Source: Bradyrhizobium sp. (lineage in GTDB: Bacteria > Pseudomonadota > Alphaproteobacteria > Rhizobiales > Xanthobacteraceae). Taken from it: a stretch of DNA of 64,000 nucleotides. The first letter of the stretch is position 1, and each line of letters begins with the position of its first letter. The position numbers and the translations under genes are program-made. A model generated the notes under the pieces. That model searched no databases and was not told where the DNA came from. It saw only the letters and a list, made by a program, of their open reading frames with translations. The DNA lies in the NCBI RefSeq assembly GCF_016219575.1, contig NZ_JACRMG010000008.1, positions 1-64,000 of the forward strand, given 5' to 3'. Shown piece by piece: positions 1 through 8,192 of this stretch.

Positions 1-2
1 CC

Positions 3-2150
3 TCGCTGCAGAAGCTGGTCGACAGCGCCAAGTCGGTCGCCACCCAGGCGCTGCAGGCCACCGTCGGCTACTCCGCCAAGTCCAGCGTGAGCGTCACCAT
101 CAACGGCGCCACCGCGGGCAACCTGCTCGGCACCGGCGCCCCGATCGACGCCACCTTCGCCGGCGGCGCGGTCAACAACAACCAGCTCCCGGTCTACTCC
201 GCCAACACCGTGCTGGGCGCGGCCAAGGTCGCCACCAACCAGACCGCCTACACCAGCACCAACTCGACCGGCTCGGTCGCGCTGCAGGACAACGCGGCGG
301 CCGCCGCCACTGCCGGCCTGTCGCTCGACAACGCCGCCGGTACGCACCTGGCCACCGCCGTGCTGACCGCGCTGTCCGGCCAGACCCTGACGGTGAACGG
401 CAACACCGTCACCTTCAGTGCGGCTGCGACCTCCACCACCACGGTCGGCAGCAACACCACGATCGGCCTCGGCGCCGGCACCACCTCGACCTTCGGCGAC
501 ATCCTGACCGCGATCCAGACCGCGGCGGGCGGCACCGCTACCGTCGGCGTCAACGGCACCGGCAACATCACGATCACGACCGGCACCGGCACCGACGTCA
601 CCGTCACCGCGGGCGCCGCAGCGACCGCGCTCGGCATCTCCACCACCAACCGCGGCGGTGGCATCGTCAACAACTCGGCCAACATCACCGCGGCGACCAA
701 GCTGACCGGCCCGCAGGTGGCCGGCGGCGCCGACGCCCTGATCGGCGGCAATGCCTTCACCACGTCGGATTACCTGATCATCAACAACAAGACGGTCACG
801 TTCCACTCCGGCGGCGGCAACACCGGTTCGATCGCGGGCAACAACCTGTCGATCGACATCTCGACCGGCACGATCAACGACATCCTGACCGCGGTTAACC
901 AGGCCACCGGCGGCACCGCCACCGTCAACGGCTCGGGCCAGGTCAGCCTGCAGACCTCGACCACGGCCGACATCTCCTTCGTCGGCTCGTCGACCTCGAC
1001 GCTGGCCAAGCTCGGCCTCAACGGCCTGACCGGCAACCAGGTGCTGCGCAACTCCACCGGCGGCGCTTCCGCCATCACCGGCGCGACGCTGCTGTCGGGT
1101 GCGGCTTCGACCTCGTCCGATGCCCTGAGCGCGGCGTTCGCGGCGGGCGACACCATCACGGTGAACGGCCAGAACATCACCTTCGTGGCGTCGGGCGCGA
1201 CCGGCAACAACCAGATCAACGTCACCGACAACGTGACGCAGCTGCTGCAGAAGTTCGACGCGCTGTCGGGTGCGACCCCGAGCTCGTCGACGGTTGCGGG
1301 CGGTGCGCTGCAGATCCACACCGGCGCCACCTCGGACCTGAGCATCTCCTCGTCGAACGCCGCCGCGCTTGCCGCGCTCGGCCTCGGCACCGGAGTCAGC
1401 CAGGCCCGCGGCACCGGTCTGCCCCCGCTCAACACGCTGACGCTGGCCATCGCCTCGACCGGCGGCGGCACCGCGACCAACGTCACCTTCGGCGGCTCGG
1501 GTCCGGGTCACGTCAACACGCTGAACGAGCTCAACGCGGCGCTGGCCTCCAATAACCTGCAGGCCACGCTGGCGCAGAACGGTACGTTGACCATCACCAC
1601 CACCAACGATGCGGCTTCCGCCACGATCGGCACGATCACCGGCACCGCGGCGGCTTCCGGCCAGCTGTTCTTCGGCGCGGCCGGCGGCGCACCGGTGGTT
1701 GATGCGACGGCGACCGCCGCCCGCAACAACCTGGTCGAGCAGTACAACAACATCCTGAACCAGATCACGACCACGGCACAGGATGCCTCGTTCAACGGCG
1801 TCAACCTGCTCACCGGCGACACGCTGAAGCTGACCTTCAACGAGACCGGCAAGTCCACGCTGTCGATCCTCGGTGTCAACTTCAATGCCGCGGGCCTCGG
1901 CCTTGCGACGCTGAACACCGGCGACTTCAAGGACAACGACTCCGTCAACACGGTGGTCAGCGGCCTGCAGGCTGCGAGCAGCCAGCTTCGCTCGCAGGCG
2001 TCGGCCTTCGGTTCGAACCTGTCGATCGTGCAGATCCGCCAGGACTTCTCGAAGAACCTGATCAACGTGCTGCAGACCGGCTCGTCCAACCTGACGCTGG
2101 CCGACACCAACGAGGAAGCGGCCAACAGCCAGGCGCTGTCGACCCGCTAA
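3..2150 (+). CDS. fliC: Flagellin, 5'-truncated by window edge
   Basis: Flagellar filament subunit. The frame is open to the first base of the window (it begins SLQKLVDSAKSVATQ), so the N-terminal D0/D1 part is missing. The middle consists of Gly/Thr/Asn-rich repeated modules resembling DUF1522, typical of large Bradyrhizobium flagellins. The C-terminal coiled part is recognisable (ASSQLRSQASAFGSNLS, then RQDFSKNLINVLQTGSSNL). Oddity: the protein stops at NSQALSTR, whereas flagellins normally continue about 20-25 residues with a motif like ALSLANQxxQxVLxLLR needed for subunit packing. No remnant of that motif follows the stop in this frame. flaF lies downstream and a strong terminator follows at once. 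The family call is secure; functionality is uncertain. Confidence 0.9.
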   Translation, partial: SLQKLVDSAKSVATQALQATVGYSAKSSVSVTINGATAGNLLGTGAPIDATFAGGAVNNNQLPVYSANTVLGAAKVATNQTAYTSTNSTGSVALQDNAAAAATAGLSLDNAAGTHLATAVLTALSGQTLTVNGNTVTFSAAATSTTTVGSNTTIGLGAGTTSTFGDILTAIQTAAGGTATVGVNGTGNITITTGTGTDVTVTAGAAATALGISTTNRGGGIVNNSANITAATKLTGPQVAGGADALIGGNAFTTSDYLIINNKTVTFHSGGGNTGSIAGNNLSIDISTGTINDILTAVNQATGGTATVNGSGQVSLQTSTTADISFVGSSTSTLAKLGLNGLTGNQVLRNSTGGASAITGATLLSGAASTSSDALSAAFAAGDTITVNGQNITFVASGATGNNQINVTDNVTQLLQKFDALSGATPSSSTVAGGALQIHTGATSDLSISSSNAAALAALGLGTGVSQARGTGLPPLNTLTLAIASTGGGTATNVTFGGSGPGHVNTLNELNAALASNNLQATLAQNGTLTITTTNDAASATIGTITGTAAASGQLFFGAAGGAPVVDATATAARNNLVEQYNNILNQITTTAQDASFNGVNLLTGDTLKLTFNETGKSTLSILGVNFNAAGLGLATLNTGDFKDNDSVNTVVSGLQAASSQLRSQASAFGSNLSIVQIRQDFSKNLINVLQTGSSNLTLADTNEEAANSQALSTR
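378..1660 (+). repeat. Four degenerate DUF1522-like modules in flagellin
   Basis: At protein level the motif 'xxLTVNGxxVTF' followed by an 'I..IL.A.....GGTATV..NG.ITI.T' stretch recurs about four times. Approximate starts are nt 381 (TLTVNGNTVTF), 765 (YLIINNKTVTF), 1147 (TITVNGQNITF) and 1432 (LTLAIASTGGG). The first three are separated by about 380 bp. These are probably surface-exposed outer-domain modules of the filament. Boundaries were read by eye. Confidence 0.6.
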
Positions 2151-2173
2151 GCGGCGTAGTCTCAAGTCTAGCG

Positions 2174-2204
2174 AACGGCGGGGGAAACCCCGCCGTTTCC
2201 GTTT
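2174..2204 (+). terminator. Rho-independent terminator after flagellin
   Basis: A perfect 10-bp stem (aacggcgggg / ccccgccgtt) with a GAAA loop is followed by a T-rich tail (tccgtttt). It starts 24 bp after the flagellin stop and should separate flagellin from flaF transcription. Confidence 0.85.
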
Positions 2205-2373
2205 TCTGCAGGACGCCGGCCGGGCAGGGCGTGCCTGTTTTTTGCGATTTTGCCCAACTCCGTCACAATTGGTAACCGGCGCTAACCATATTTAAAGGCC
2301 CTACCTGTATGAAAGTTGGGCAGTTTTTCGAATCATGCGGTGGATCGCGCCCCGCTCCCATTGAGGTTACTGA

Positions 2374-2739
2374 ATGTCCAACGCTGCCCAGGCCTATGCT
2401 CGTACGTCCCAAACGACCTCTTCCCCCCGCGAGATCGAGGCGCAGGCGCTGCTGAAGGCGGCACGGCAGCTCCAGGAAGTGCAGACCAACTGGAAGGGTC
2501 CGGGCAAGGACATGGAGAATGCGCTGCTGTTCAACCGCCGCCTGTGGTCGATCTTCATGAGCGCCGTCTCGGCCGAGGAGAATCAGCAGCCGCTCGAGGT
2601 GCGCCAGAACATCGCCAATATCGGCGTGTTCGTCATGAAGCAGACCGTCGAGATGCAGCTCAATCCGGATCCGGCGAAGCTGAAGTCGCTGATCGAAATC
2701 AACTGCAACCTCGCCGCCGGCCTTGCCGGCCGCGGCTGA
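2374..2739 (+). CDS. flaF: Flagellar biosynthesis regulator FlaF
   Basis: 121-residue alphaproteobacterial FlaF, which works with FlbT to couple flagellin synthesis or secretion to assembly. Family features visible are the N-terminal AQAYARTS, the helical EAQALLKAARQLQ, and the core LLFNRRLWSIFMSAV with ENQQPLEVRQNIANI. ATG at 2374 follows a GAGG ribosome site (ccattgaggttactgaATG). It sits in the usual place after flagellin. The 160-bp upstream leader holds two TAACC half-sites about 10 bp apart (near 2271-2289), weakly like a CtrA site. Confidence 0.93.
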   Translation: MSNAAQAYARTSQTTSSPREIEAQALLKAARQLQEVQTNWKGPGKDMENALLFNRRLWSIFMSAVSAEENQQPLEVRQNIANIGVFVMKQTVEMQLNPDPAKLKSLIEINCNLAAGLAGRG

Positions 2740-2763
2740 GAACTACCGCTTCGGGAGCGGCCA

Positions 2764-3129
2764 ATGGCGGACATGATGGCGATCCTGATGGCCAGCTACA
2801 AGGCCGCAGGACTCAACGTGCCGTCGAAGACGCCCTATGTGGCGGTCGATCCTGCCATCTACGAGGGCAGCTGGACCGGCAAGTACCCCGACAGCAAGAC
2901 GTTCGCCATCAAGGTGTCGCAGGTCAACGGCTTCCGCGCCCAGGTGCAGTACAGCTCCGGCTCCACCAACAAATATCAGCAGGTGCTGATCAAGGATGGC
3001 GCGTTCAGGATCGGCGACACCAAGTTTCAATTGCAGGGCAACAACAGGGCGCTGGTCAAGAACGTCGTCACCGATCCCGCGACGGGGTCGACCTATCTCG
3101 ACCAGGCGATCGCCGCGCGCAACAAATAG
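2764..3129 (+). CDS. Conserved hypothetical protein of the flaF locus
   Basis: 121 residues, function unknown. ATG follows GGGAG (cgggagcggccaATG) 24 bp after the flaF stop, so it is probably co-transcribed with flaF. No signal peptide or membrane segment is seen. The central part (YEGSWTGKYPDSKTFAIKV, then QVLIKDGAFRIGD and FQLQGNNRALVKNVV) looks like a small beta-rich domain with short repeats of strand-turn-strand. The N-terminal ~25 residues resemble a short helix (MMAILMASYKAAGL). Placement between flagellin genes and a terminator suggests a flagellum-associated role, but that is inference only. Confidence 0.75.
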   Translation: MADMMAILMASYKAAGLNVPSKTPYVAVDPAIYEGSWTGKYPDSKTFAIKVSQVNGFRAQVQYSSGSTNKYQQVLIKDGAFRIGDTKFQLQGNNRALVKNVVTDPATGSTYLDQAIAARNK

Positions 3130-3130
3130 C

Positions 3131-3155
3131 GCTCCCGGAAACCGGGAGCGGCTTT
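3131..3155 (+). terminator. Terminator after the flaF operon
   Basis: Inverted repeat gctcccgg/ccgggagc with an AAA loop is followed by ggctttt. It starts 2 bp after the stop at 3129 and ends the flaF-hypothetical transcript before the opposing flaG-like gene. Confidence 0.8.
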
Positions 3156-3186
3156 TCGGCCGACATTATCCGCCGGCAACGAGCCT

Positions 3187-3552
3187 TCAGGCCGAACGAT
3201 CCGTCGCCCGCATCCGGTTGGGGCCCGACCGGGTCAAATCCAGCGTGTTGAAATAGGCGCGGCGGCGCAGCACGGCTTCCTCGGGAAACTGCTTCACCAC
3301 CTGGCTCGTGCGGTTGTCGACCACCTGATAGACGATGGAGGCGGCCTCGCGGTCGATCACCACCTGGTTCGACACCGAACGCGACACCACGCTGATATCC
3401 TTGCGCACGGCAGGGCCGGGCTCGACCGCGGTGACGGTCTGGCTCGATGGCAACTCGGTCGCAACCGCTTGCTCCGCCGCTTCACTGATCGGCTGAACAA
3501 TCGGCGCTGCAACCGGCGCCCCCACCGGCTTGATGCTGAAATCCGTACTCAT
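3187..3552 (-). CDS. FlaG-like flagellar protein
   Basis: 121 residues. The C-terminal half (VIDREAASIVYQVVDN then SQVVKQFPEEAVLRRRAYF) follows the FlaG pattern 'v.D..t..vvrqiP.ee.l'. The N-terminal half is low-complexity Pro/Ala/Val and probably disordered. Start ATG 3552 has a strong AGGAGGGA site 9 bases upstream. It is the last gene of the leftward flgI-flgJ-flgN run, 140 bp from flgN. FlaG proteins affect filament length or capping. The assignment rests on the short conserved motif, so it is moderately sure. Confidence 0.65.
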   Translation of the reverse strand: MSTDFSIKPVGAPVAAPIVQPISEAAEQAVATELPSSQTVTAVEPGPAVRKDISVVSRSVSNQVVIDREAASIVYQVVDNRTSQVVKQFPEEAVLRRRAYFNTLDLTRSGPNRMRATDRSA

Positions 3553-3692
3553 GGCTCCCTCCTGGTGCGCCTAGAGTCAAATCCCAACCCTTCCCGGGGA
3601 GCAATATGGCAGGCCGTCTCTCAATATGCGGTTAGAAAACGCGATGAATTCCGCGCTGACGGCGGCGCGGAATTTTGCTTCAAATTGTACGA

Positions 3693-4181
3693 TTACAGCG
3701 AGCGGCTGACGGCGAGCGGCCTGACCTGGCGCGGCGAAGGCGATGCACTCTGGCCGGCGGCGGTATAGGCGTTCGGCATGTTGCGGCGCTGCACCTCGGC
3801 ATTGACGCCGCGCACGATGCCTTCCGACACCGCGTGCGCGGTGGCGAGCACGGTGAGATTGATCTGCAGCATGGCGCGGAAAGTTTCGTGATGGCGCTTC
3901 AATGAAGCAAGCAGGTCGGGCGCGACTTGCGCGAGGTGCTTCTGCGCGACGCGGAGCGTCTCGACCGCGGTGACGTAGCGGCCGGTGAGCGCGGACTTCT
4001 GCTGCTCCAGCCGCATCGCCTCGCGCACCTTGCCGGCGCGCACCAGTTCGGTCTCCTGCTCGACGACGGCAAGCAGCTTGCTCATCACCTCCAGCATCTC
4101 CTCGGCGAGCTTGCGCGCATCCGCCGGCGTCGCGATCGGGGCCCGGGGAGGCGGCACCTTGGCTTGCGGTTGCTGGTTCAT
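3693..4181 (-). CDS. FlgN-like flagellar export chaperone
   Basis: 162 residues, almost entirely helical (ARKLAEEMLEVMSKLLAVVE, EQETELVRAGKVREAMRLE, YVTAVETLRVAQKHLAQVA), with Pro-rich N terminus and Ser/Pro/Arg C-terminal tail. Length, heptad-like helices and place downstream of flgI-flgJ match alphaproteobacterial FlgN, the chaperone for hook-filament junction proteins FlgK/FlgL. ATG 4181 follows GGGGGA and lies 16 bp after the flgJ stop, so it is in the same operon. The family has low sequence identity, hence moderate confidence. Confidence 0.7.
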   Translation of the reverse strand: MNQQPQAKVPPPRAPIATPADARKLAEEMLEVMSKLLAVVEQETELVRAGKVREAMRLEQQKSALTGRYVTAVETLRVAQKHLAQVAPDLLASLKRHHETFRAMLQINLTVLATAHAVSEGIVRGVNAEVQRRNMPNAYTAAGQSASPSPRQVRPLAVSRSL

Positions 4182-4197
4182 GTCAAATCCCCCTGGA

Positions 4198-4542
4198 TCA
4201 GCCGCGCTTCGCCTGCTGCAGGATCAGCGTGCGGAACACGTCGTTGGAAATGCCGACGCCGCCGGCCTTGGCGAAGGATTTCGAGTATTCGTCGGTCAGC
4301 ATCGAGCGCCATACGCCGGTGCCGGGCGTGTCGCCGAACGGGCCTTCGCCCTTGATGCCGCTGGTCATCTGCGAGAACATTGAGTTGAGGAACATCGCCT
4401 CGAAGTCCTGGGCCTGGCCGCGGATTTTCTTCTGCGTCGCCTCCGGCACCTTGGTCAGCGCCTCCGCAAGCTGCGTGTCGGGGCGCTTGACCGTGAGGGG
4501 ATGCGCGTAGGTGGTGATCGAGTTGATGATGCCGCCAGCCAT
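4198..4542 (-). CDS. flgJ: Rod-binding protein FlgJ (CheL type)
   Basis: 114 residues from ATG 4542 (MAGGIINSITTYAHPL). It holds the rod-binding domain (QAQDFEAMFLNSMFSQM, GVWRSMLTDEYSKSFAKAGGVGISN) that helps rod assembly in the periplasm. It lacks the C-terminal peptidoglycan hydrolase of enterobacterial FlgJ, as usual in alphaproteobacteria, where a separate SltF-type enzyme does that job. The start overlaps the flgI stop by one base (TGATG), indicating translational coupling. A GTG one codon upstream is possible but less likely. Confidence 0.9.
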   Translation of the reverse strand: MAGGIINSITTYAHPLTVKRPDTQLAEALTKVPEATQKKIRGQAQDFEAMFLNSMFSQMTSGIKGEGPFGDTPGTGVWRSMLTDEYSKSFAKAGGVGISNDVFRTLILQQAKRG

Positions 4543-5663
4543 CACATCACCTCGATATCGGCCTGGATGGCGCCGGCGGCCTTGATCGCCTGCAGGATGC
4601 TGATCATGTCGCGCGGGCCGATGCCGAGCCCGTTGAGCCCGTCGACGAGCTGCTGCAGCGAGACCCCGTCCTTGACCACCGCAAGCTTCTTGCCGTCCTC
4701 GACGACGCCGACATTGGTGCGCGGCGTGACCACGGTGCGGCCGCGCGAGAACGGATTGGGCTGGCTGACCTGCGGGCTTTCGGAGATCGTGACGGTGAGA
4801 TTGCCTTGCGCGACCGCCACCGTGGAGACGCGGACGTCGCGGCCCATCACGATGACGCCCGAGCGCTCGTCGATCACGATCCTGGCGGCCAGATCCGGGT
4901 CGACCTGCAGCTGCTCGATTTCGGTCAGGAAGGCGACGACGTTGCCCTTGAATTCGGAGGGAATGGAGAGCTGCACGGTGGAGGGATCGATCGGCTCGGC
5001 GGTCTTGACGCCGAGGAAGTCATTGACAGCAGCCGCGATGCGCTTGGCGGTGGTGAAGTCGGCGTTGCGCAGCGCCAGCCGCACATTGGGCAGGCGGTTG
5101 AGCGCGAACTCGATCTCGCGCTCGATGATGGCGCCGTTGGCGATGCGGCCGACCGTCGGCACGCCGCGCACGATCTTGGCGGCGTCACCCTCGGCCTGGA
5201 AGCCGGAGATCGCGACAGAGCCCTGTGCCACGGCATAAACGTTGCCGTCGGCACCTAACAGGGGGGTGACGAGCAGGGTGCCGCCGGTGAGGTTCTTGGC
5301 GTCGCCGAGCGCGGAGACGGTAACGTCCATCCGCGTGCCCTGGGTGCCGAAGGCCGGCAGGTTGCCGGTGACCATGACGGCGGCGACGTTGCCGGTGCGG
5401 ATGGTGGCGCCGCGGATGTTGACGCCCATGCGCTCCAGCATCGCCTGCAGCGACTGCTTGGTGAAGGGGATGTTGTTCAGCGTGTCGCCGGTGCCGTTGA
5501 GGCCGACGACGAGGCCGTAGCCGATCAGCTGGTTCTGCCGCACGCCCTCGATGTTGGCGAGATCCTTGATCCGCGACGTGGCGCCGGCGGGCCACGCCGA
5601 CAGCACCAGCGCGACGAACGCACCGGCCGCCCAAATCAGTCTTGCCTTCCGGATGCCGGGCAT
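4542..5663 (-). CDS. flgI: Flagellar basal-body P-ring protein FlgI
   Basis: Periplasmic P-ring subunit around the rod in the peptidoglycan layer. 373 residues from ATG 5663 (MPGIRKARLIWAAG), chosen because GGGGAG lies 8 bases upstream and a Sec signal peptide ending ...WPAGA follows directly. An upstream in-frame ATG at 5732 would add 23 residues before the signal. Signature stretches are SRIKDLANIEGVRQNQLIGYG, GVVVGLNGTGD-like VGLNGTGDTLNNIPF, RMDVTVSALGDAKNLTGG and the C-terminal LVDGLNGLGIGPRDMISILQ. First gene of the leftward flgI-flgJ-flgN operon. Confidence 0.96.
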   Translation of the reverse strand: MPGIRKARLIWAAGAFVALVLSAWPAGATSRIKDLANIEGVRQNQLIGYGLVVGLNGTGDTLNNIPFTKQSLQAMLERMGVNIRGATIRTGNVAAVMVTGNLPAFGTQGTRMDVTVSALGDAKNLTGGTLLVTPLLGADGNVYAVAQGSVAISGFQAEGDAAKIVRGVPTVGRIANGAIIEREIEFALNRLPNVRLALRNADFTTAKRIAAAVNDFLGVKTAEPIDPSTVQLSIPSEFKGNVVAFLTEIEQLQVDPDLAARIVIDERSGVIVMGRDVRVSTVAVAQGNLTVTISESPQVSQPNPFSRGRTVVTPRTNVGVVEDGKKLAVVKDGVSLQQLVDGLNGLGIGPRDMISILQAIKAAGAIQADIEVM

Positions 5664-5862
5664 CCCAACCACTCCCCTTGAATTTCCGGGACTGCGCGAC
5701 ACTCCCATGACGCGCCTTCCGCCATTCACCATGCGAGCGCCGTGCCATCAGCGGCTTCGGACTCAATCGATTGATTTCGTTCGAAATTTTTTGGCCGCGC
5801 GCAACTTCGCGTTCACGCCAAGCGAAGCGAAACTGCCGCGTGCGGCAGATTTTGCCGGGGCA

Positions 5863-5881
5863 TTTACGCATCGTTAACCAT
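5863..5881 (+). promoter_or_regulatory. Candidate CtrA box upstream of fliX
   Basis: TTTA-CGCATCG-TTAACCAT matches the CtrA pattern TTAA-N7-TTAA with one mismatch. It lies 47 bp upstream of the fliX ATG. The rest of the flgI-fliX gap (5664-5862) has an inverted repeat ctgccgc/gcggcag near 5832-5847, possibly a regulatory hairpin. Confidence 0.55.
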
Positions 5882-5927
5882 GACGGGGCGATGGTTCCGC
5901 CAAGGCTTTCGTGGCGGGACCTCGATC

Positions 5928-6341
5928 ATGCGCATCTACGGACCGAATGGCACGACGCTGGGCACCCCGGCGGCCAACGCGCGCCGCACTTCCTCGACCG
6001 GCTTCTCGCTGCCGGATGCTGCGGCCGCGCCCGAGACGCGCTCCGCAGCGCCGCCGAAGGCCGCCGCCAATATCGACGCGCTGCTCGCGCTGCAGGGCGT
6101 CGAGGAGGATCCGGTCGAGCGCCGCAAGCGCTCGGTGGTCCGCGGCCGCGGCGCGCTCGACGTGCTCGACGATCTCAAGATCGGACTGCTGATGGGCAAT
6201 CTCGAACCGTCCACCGTGAGCAGGCTGCGCGATGCCGCCGCCAGCCTGAAGTCGTCCTCCGGTGATCCCGGCCTCGACGCGGTGCTGTCGGAGATCGAAC
6301 TCCGCGTCGAGGTCGAGCTCGCCAAGGCCGGGCGGGTTTAG
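5928..6341 (+). CDS. fliX: Flagellar assembly protein FliX
   Basis: 137 residues from ATG 5928 (MRIYGPNGTTLGTP). FliX is an alphaproteobacterial trans-acting factor that links early flagellar assembly to FlbD/sigma-54-dependent late gene expression and P-ring formation. Visible are the N-terminal MRIYGPNG, the central VRGRGALDVLDDLKIGLLMG and the C-terminal helix LDAVLSEIELRVEVELAKAG. Divergent from flgI, which is the arrangement also seen in Caulobacter. An in-frame ATG at 5880 falls inside the candidate CtrA box and would not leave room for a promoter. Confidence 0.92.
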   Translation: MRIYGPNGTTLGTPAANARRTSSTGFSLPDAAAAPETRSAAPPKAAANIDALLALQGVEEDPVERRKRSVVRGRGALDVLDDLKIGLLMGNLEPSTVSRLRDAAASLKSSSGDPGLDAVLSEIELRVEVELAKAGRV

Positions 6342-6368
6342 GTCCGCTATCTCTCCTCATTCCCAGAT

Positions 6369-6472
6369 GTCATCGCCAAGCTTGTCCGGGCGACCCAGTA
6401 TTCCAGAGACGCCTATGCTTGAGCCGAGAGGCCGCGGCGTACTGGATGGCCCGCTTGAAGCGGGCCATGACA
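6369..6472. repeat. Dispersed palindromic repeat, family A
   Basis: Contains ccagtattccagagacg, a variable centre, gtactggat, then the hairpin tggcccgcttgaagcgggcca. The same building blocks (tccagta... gtctctggaatactggat plus a gcccgc hairpin) occur at 9160-9262 in rearranged orientation. This type of intergenic repeat is common in Bradyrhizobium. It fills the gap between fliX and the HxlR gene. Confidence 0.7.
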
Positions 6473-6517
6473 GGTGAGGGTGGGGACGCAGCCTGGACAA
6501 TTCTCGACGCCATTCCC

Positions 6518-6889
6518 TCACGCCGCCTTCGCGGCTTTTTGCGCGTCGTAGCGGCGCTGGGCGGCGAGCACTTCCTTCAGATAGCGCTCGGCCCAGTCGC
6601 GCAGCGGATCGACCGCAGTGGCGAGCGTCGCGCCGAGCGGCGTGATCGAATATTCAACCGTTACTGGAACTGTCGGGATGGCGCGGCGGCGGATCAGGCC
6701 GTCGCGTTCGAGTGACTTGAGAACCTGGCTCAGCATCTTCTGCGAGATGCCTTCAATGGTGCGGCGTAACGCATTGAAGCGCATGGGCTCGTGACGGATG
6801 AGAAGCAGGATGAGCACGGCCCATTTGTCGCCGACGCGATCGAGGATCTGCCGCGTCGGGCAATCGGCCGAATAGGCGTTGGGCTTCAT
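6518..6889 (-). CDS. HxlR-family transcriptional regulator
   Basis: 123-residue winged helix DNA-binding protein. Diagnostic pattern: Cys near the N terminus (YSADCPTRQILDRVGDKWAVLILLLI), then RFNALRRTIEGISQKMLSQVLKSLERDGLI and a wing ending in VEYSITPLG. It is divergent from the NAD(P)-binding reductase at 7000, separated by 110 bp that include two CCATTGG/CCAATGG motifs, a plausible operator region. HxlR members often sense redox or electrophile stress through the N-terminal Cys (here C10) and control the adjacent reductase; that link is inferred. Confidence 0.9.
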   Translation of the reverse strand: MKPNAYSADCPTRQILDRVGDKWAVLILLLIRHEPMRFNALRRTIEGISQKMLSQVLKSLERDGLIRRRAIPTVPVTVEYSITPLGATLATAVDPLRDWAERYLKEVLAAQRRYDAQKAAKAA

Positions 6890-6999
6890 CGGTTACTCCG
6901 GCGTTATCTGGTGAGGTTGAAGTGCTCTCTTAACATCTACACTCTTTTCGATATCTAGTCACCATTGGAAACCAACCTCAATCCCAATGGAGACCACCC

Positions 7000-7611
7000 A
7001 TGAAGATCGCCGTCATCGGCGCCTCCGGCAACGCCGGCTCGCGCATCACTGCCGAACTCGCCCGCCGTGGCCACGCCGTCACCGCCATCGCCCGCAACCC
7101 CGAGAAGATCGAAGGGCTCGCCAACGTCGTCCCCACAAAGGGCGATGCGTCGGACGAGGCCGGGCTCGCTCAGCTGCTCCGGGGCCATGACGCCGCGATT
7201 TCCTCGATCCACTTCCTCGCCAGCGATCCCCAGAAGCTGATCGGGGCAGCCAAGGCCTCCGGCATCGGTCGCTACCTCGTGGTCGGCGGCGCCGGCAGCC
7301 TGGAGGTGGCCCCCGGCGTGCGGCTGGTGACGACGCCCAATTTCCCGGCCCAGTACAAGGCGGAGGCCGAGAAGGGCGCGGCCTTCCTCGACCTGCTGCG
7401 GCAGGAAAAGGAGCTGAACTGGACCTTCCTGTCGCCCTCGGCCCTGTTTGCCCCGGGCGAGCGAACCGGCCGGTTCCGGCTCGGAACCGACCAGCTCCTG
7501 ACCGCCGCCGACGGCAAGAGCTGGATCAGTTTCGAGGATTTCGCAGTTGCACTCGCCGACGAAATCGAGCGCCCGGCCCATCTCCGCAAGCGCTTTACGG
7601 TCGGCTATTGA
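7000..7611 (+). CDS. NAD(P)-dependent oxidoreductase (NmrA/SDR-like)
   Basis: 203 residues. The N terminus has a Rossmann nucleotide-binding motif (KIAVIGASGNAGSRI, GxxGxxG) and the atypical extended SDR pattern. Downstream, YLVVGGAGSLEVAPG and LNWTFLSPSALFAPGERTG match the 'NAD(P)H-binding' flavin-reductase/biliverdin-reductase-like family. No catalytic YxxxK of classical SDRs is evident, as expected for this subgroup. ATG 7000 follows a GGAG site (caatggagaccacccATG). Divergent to, and probably controlled by, the HxlR regulator. Substrate unknown. Confidence 0.88.
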   Translation: MKIAVIGASGNAGSRITAELARRGHAVTAIARNPEKIEGLANVVPTKGDASDEAGLAQLLRGHDAAISSIHFLASDPQKLIGAAKASGIGRYLVVGGAGSLEVAPGVRLVTTPNFPAQYKAEAEKGAAFLDLLRQEKELNWTFLSPSALFAPGERTGRFRLGTDQLLTAADGKSWISFEDFAVALADEIERPAHLRKRFTVGY

Positions 7612-7773
7612 GCCGAAAGGGCCGCTCCCGGCCGGAACGGATAACTTTGCCTGTGCAAGGCTTTGGGGGGGGTCCGCCTTGGCTGCGGGATCGTATTGTG
7701 TGTGACATCCCGCCGCTATATAAGGCGGCCCGCGGAGGGACCCTCGCCGTCCGCCAAACGAGATGGGCTGACC

Positions 7774-8184
7774 TTGGAAAAGTTGAAAAACTACCGGCCT
7801 TCCGAAAAAGAGCCTTTCATGAACGACCGGCAGAAGGATTACTTCCGGGCCAAGCTCTTGGCCTGGAAGGACGAGATCCTGCGCGAGTCGAAGCTCACCC
7901 TGCAGGCGCTGCAGGAGGAGAACGTCAACCACCCCGATCTGGCCGACCGCGCCTCCTCCGAGACCGACCGCGCCATTGAGCTCCGCGCCCGCGACCGCCA
8001 GCGCAAACTGATCTCCAAGATCGACGCGGCGTTGCAGCGCATCGAGGACAACACCTACGGCTATTGCGAGGAGACCGGCGAGCCGATCTCGCTGAAGCGC
8101 CTCGAGGCCCGCCCGATCGCCACGCTGTCGGTGGAAGCCCAGGAGCGCCACGAGAAGCGCGAGAAGGTGTACCGGGACGAGTAG
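7774..8184 (+). CDS. dksA: RNA polymerase-binding protein DksA
   Basis: DksA/TraR-family factor that binds the RNA polymerase secondary channel with ppGpp. Coiled-coil part: FRAKLLAWKDEILRES ... QALQEENVNHPDLADRAS. The zinc-finger region is YGYCEETGEPISLKRLEARP: only the first Cys is kept and the second pair is absent, as in single-Cys alphaproteobacterial DksA. Start uncertain: TTG 7774 keeps the conserved LEKLKNYRPSEKEPFMN leader (136 residues); ATG 7819 would give 121. Conserved in Bradyrhizobium between fliX and flgH as far as known. No transmembrane segment. Confidence 0.9.
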   Translation: MEKLKNYRPSEKEPFMNDRQKDYFRAKLLAWKDEILRESKLTLQALQEENVNHPDLADRASSETDRAIELRARDRQRKLISKIDAALQRIEDNTYGYCEETGEPISLKRLEARPIATLSVEAQERHEKREKVYRDE

Positions 8185-8192
8185 CTGGCGGA

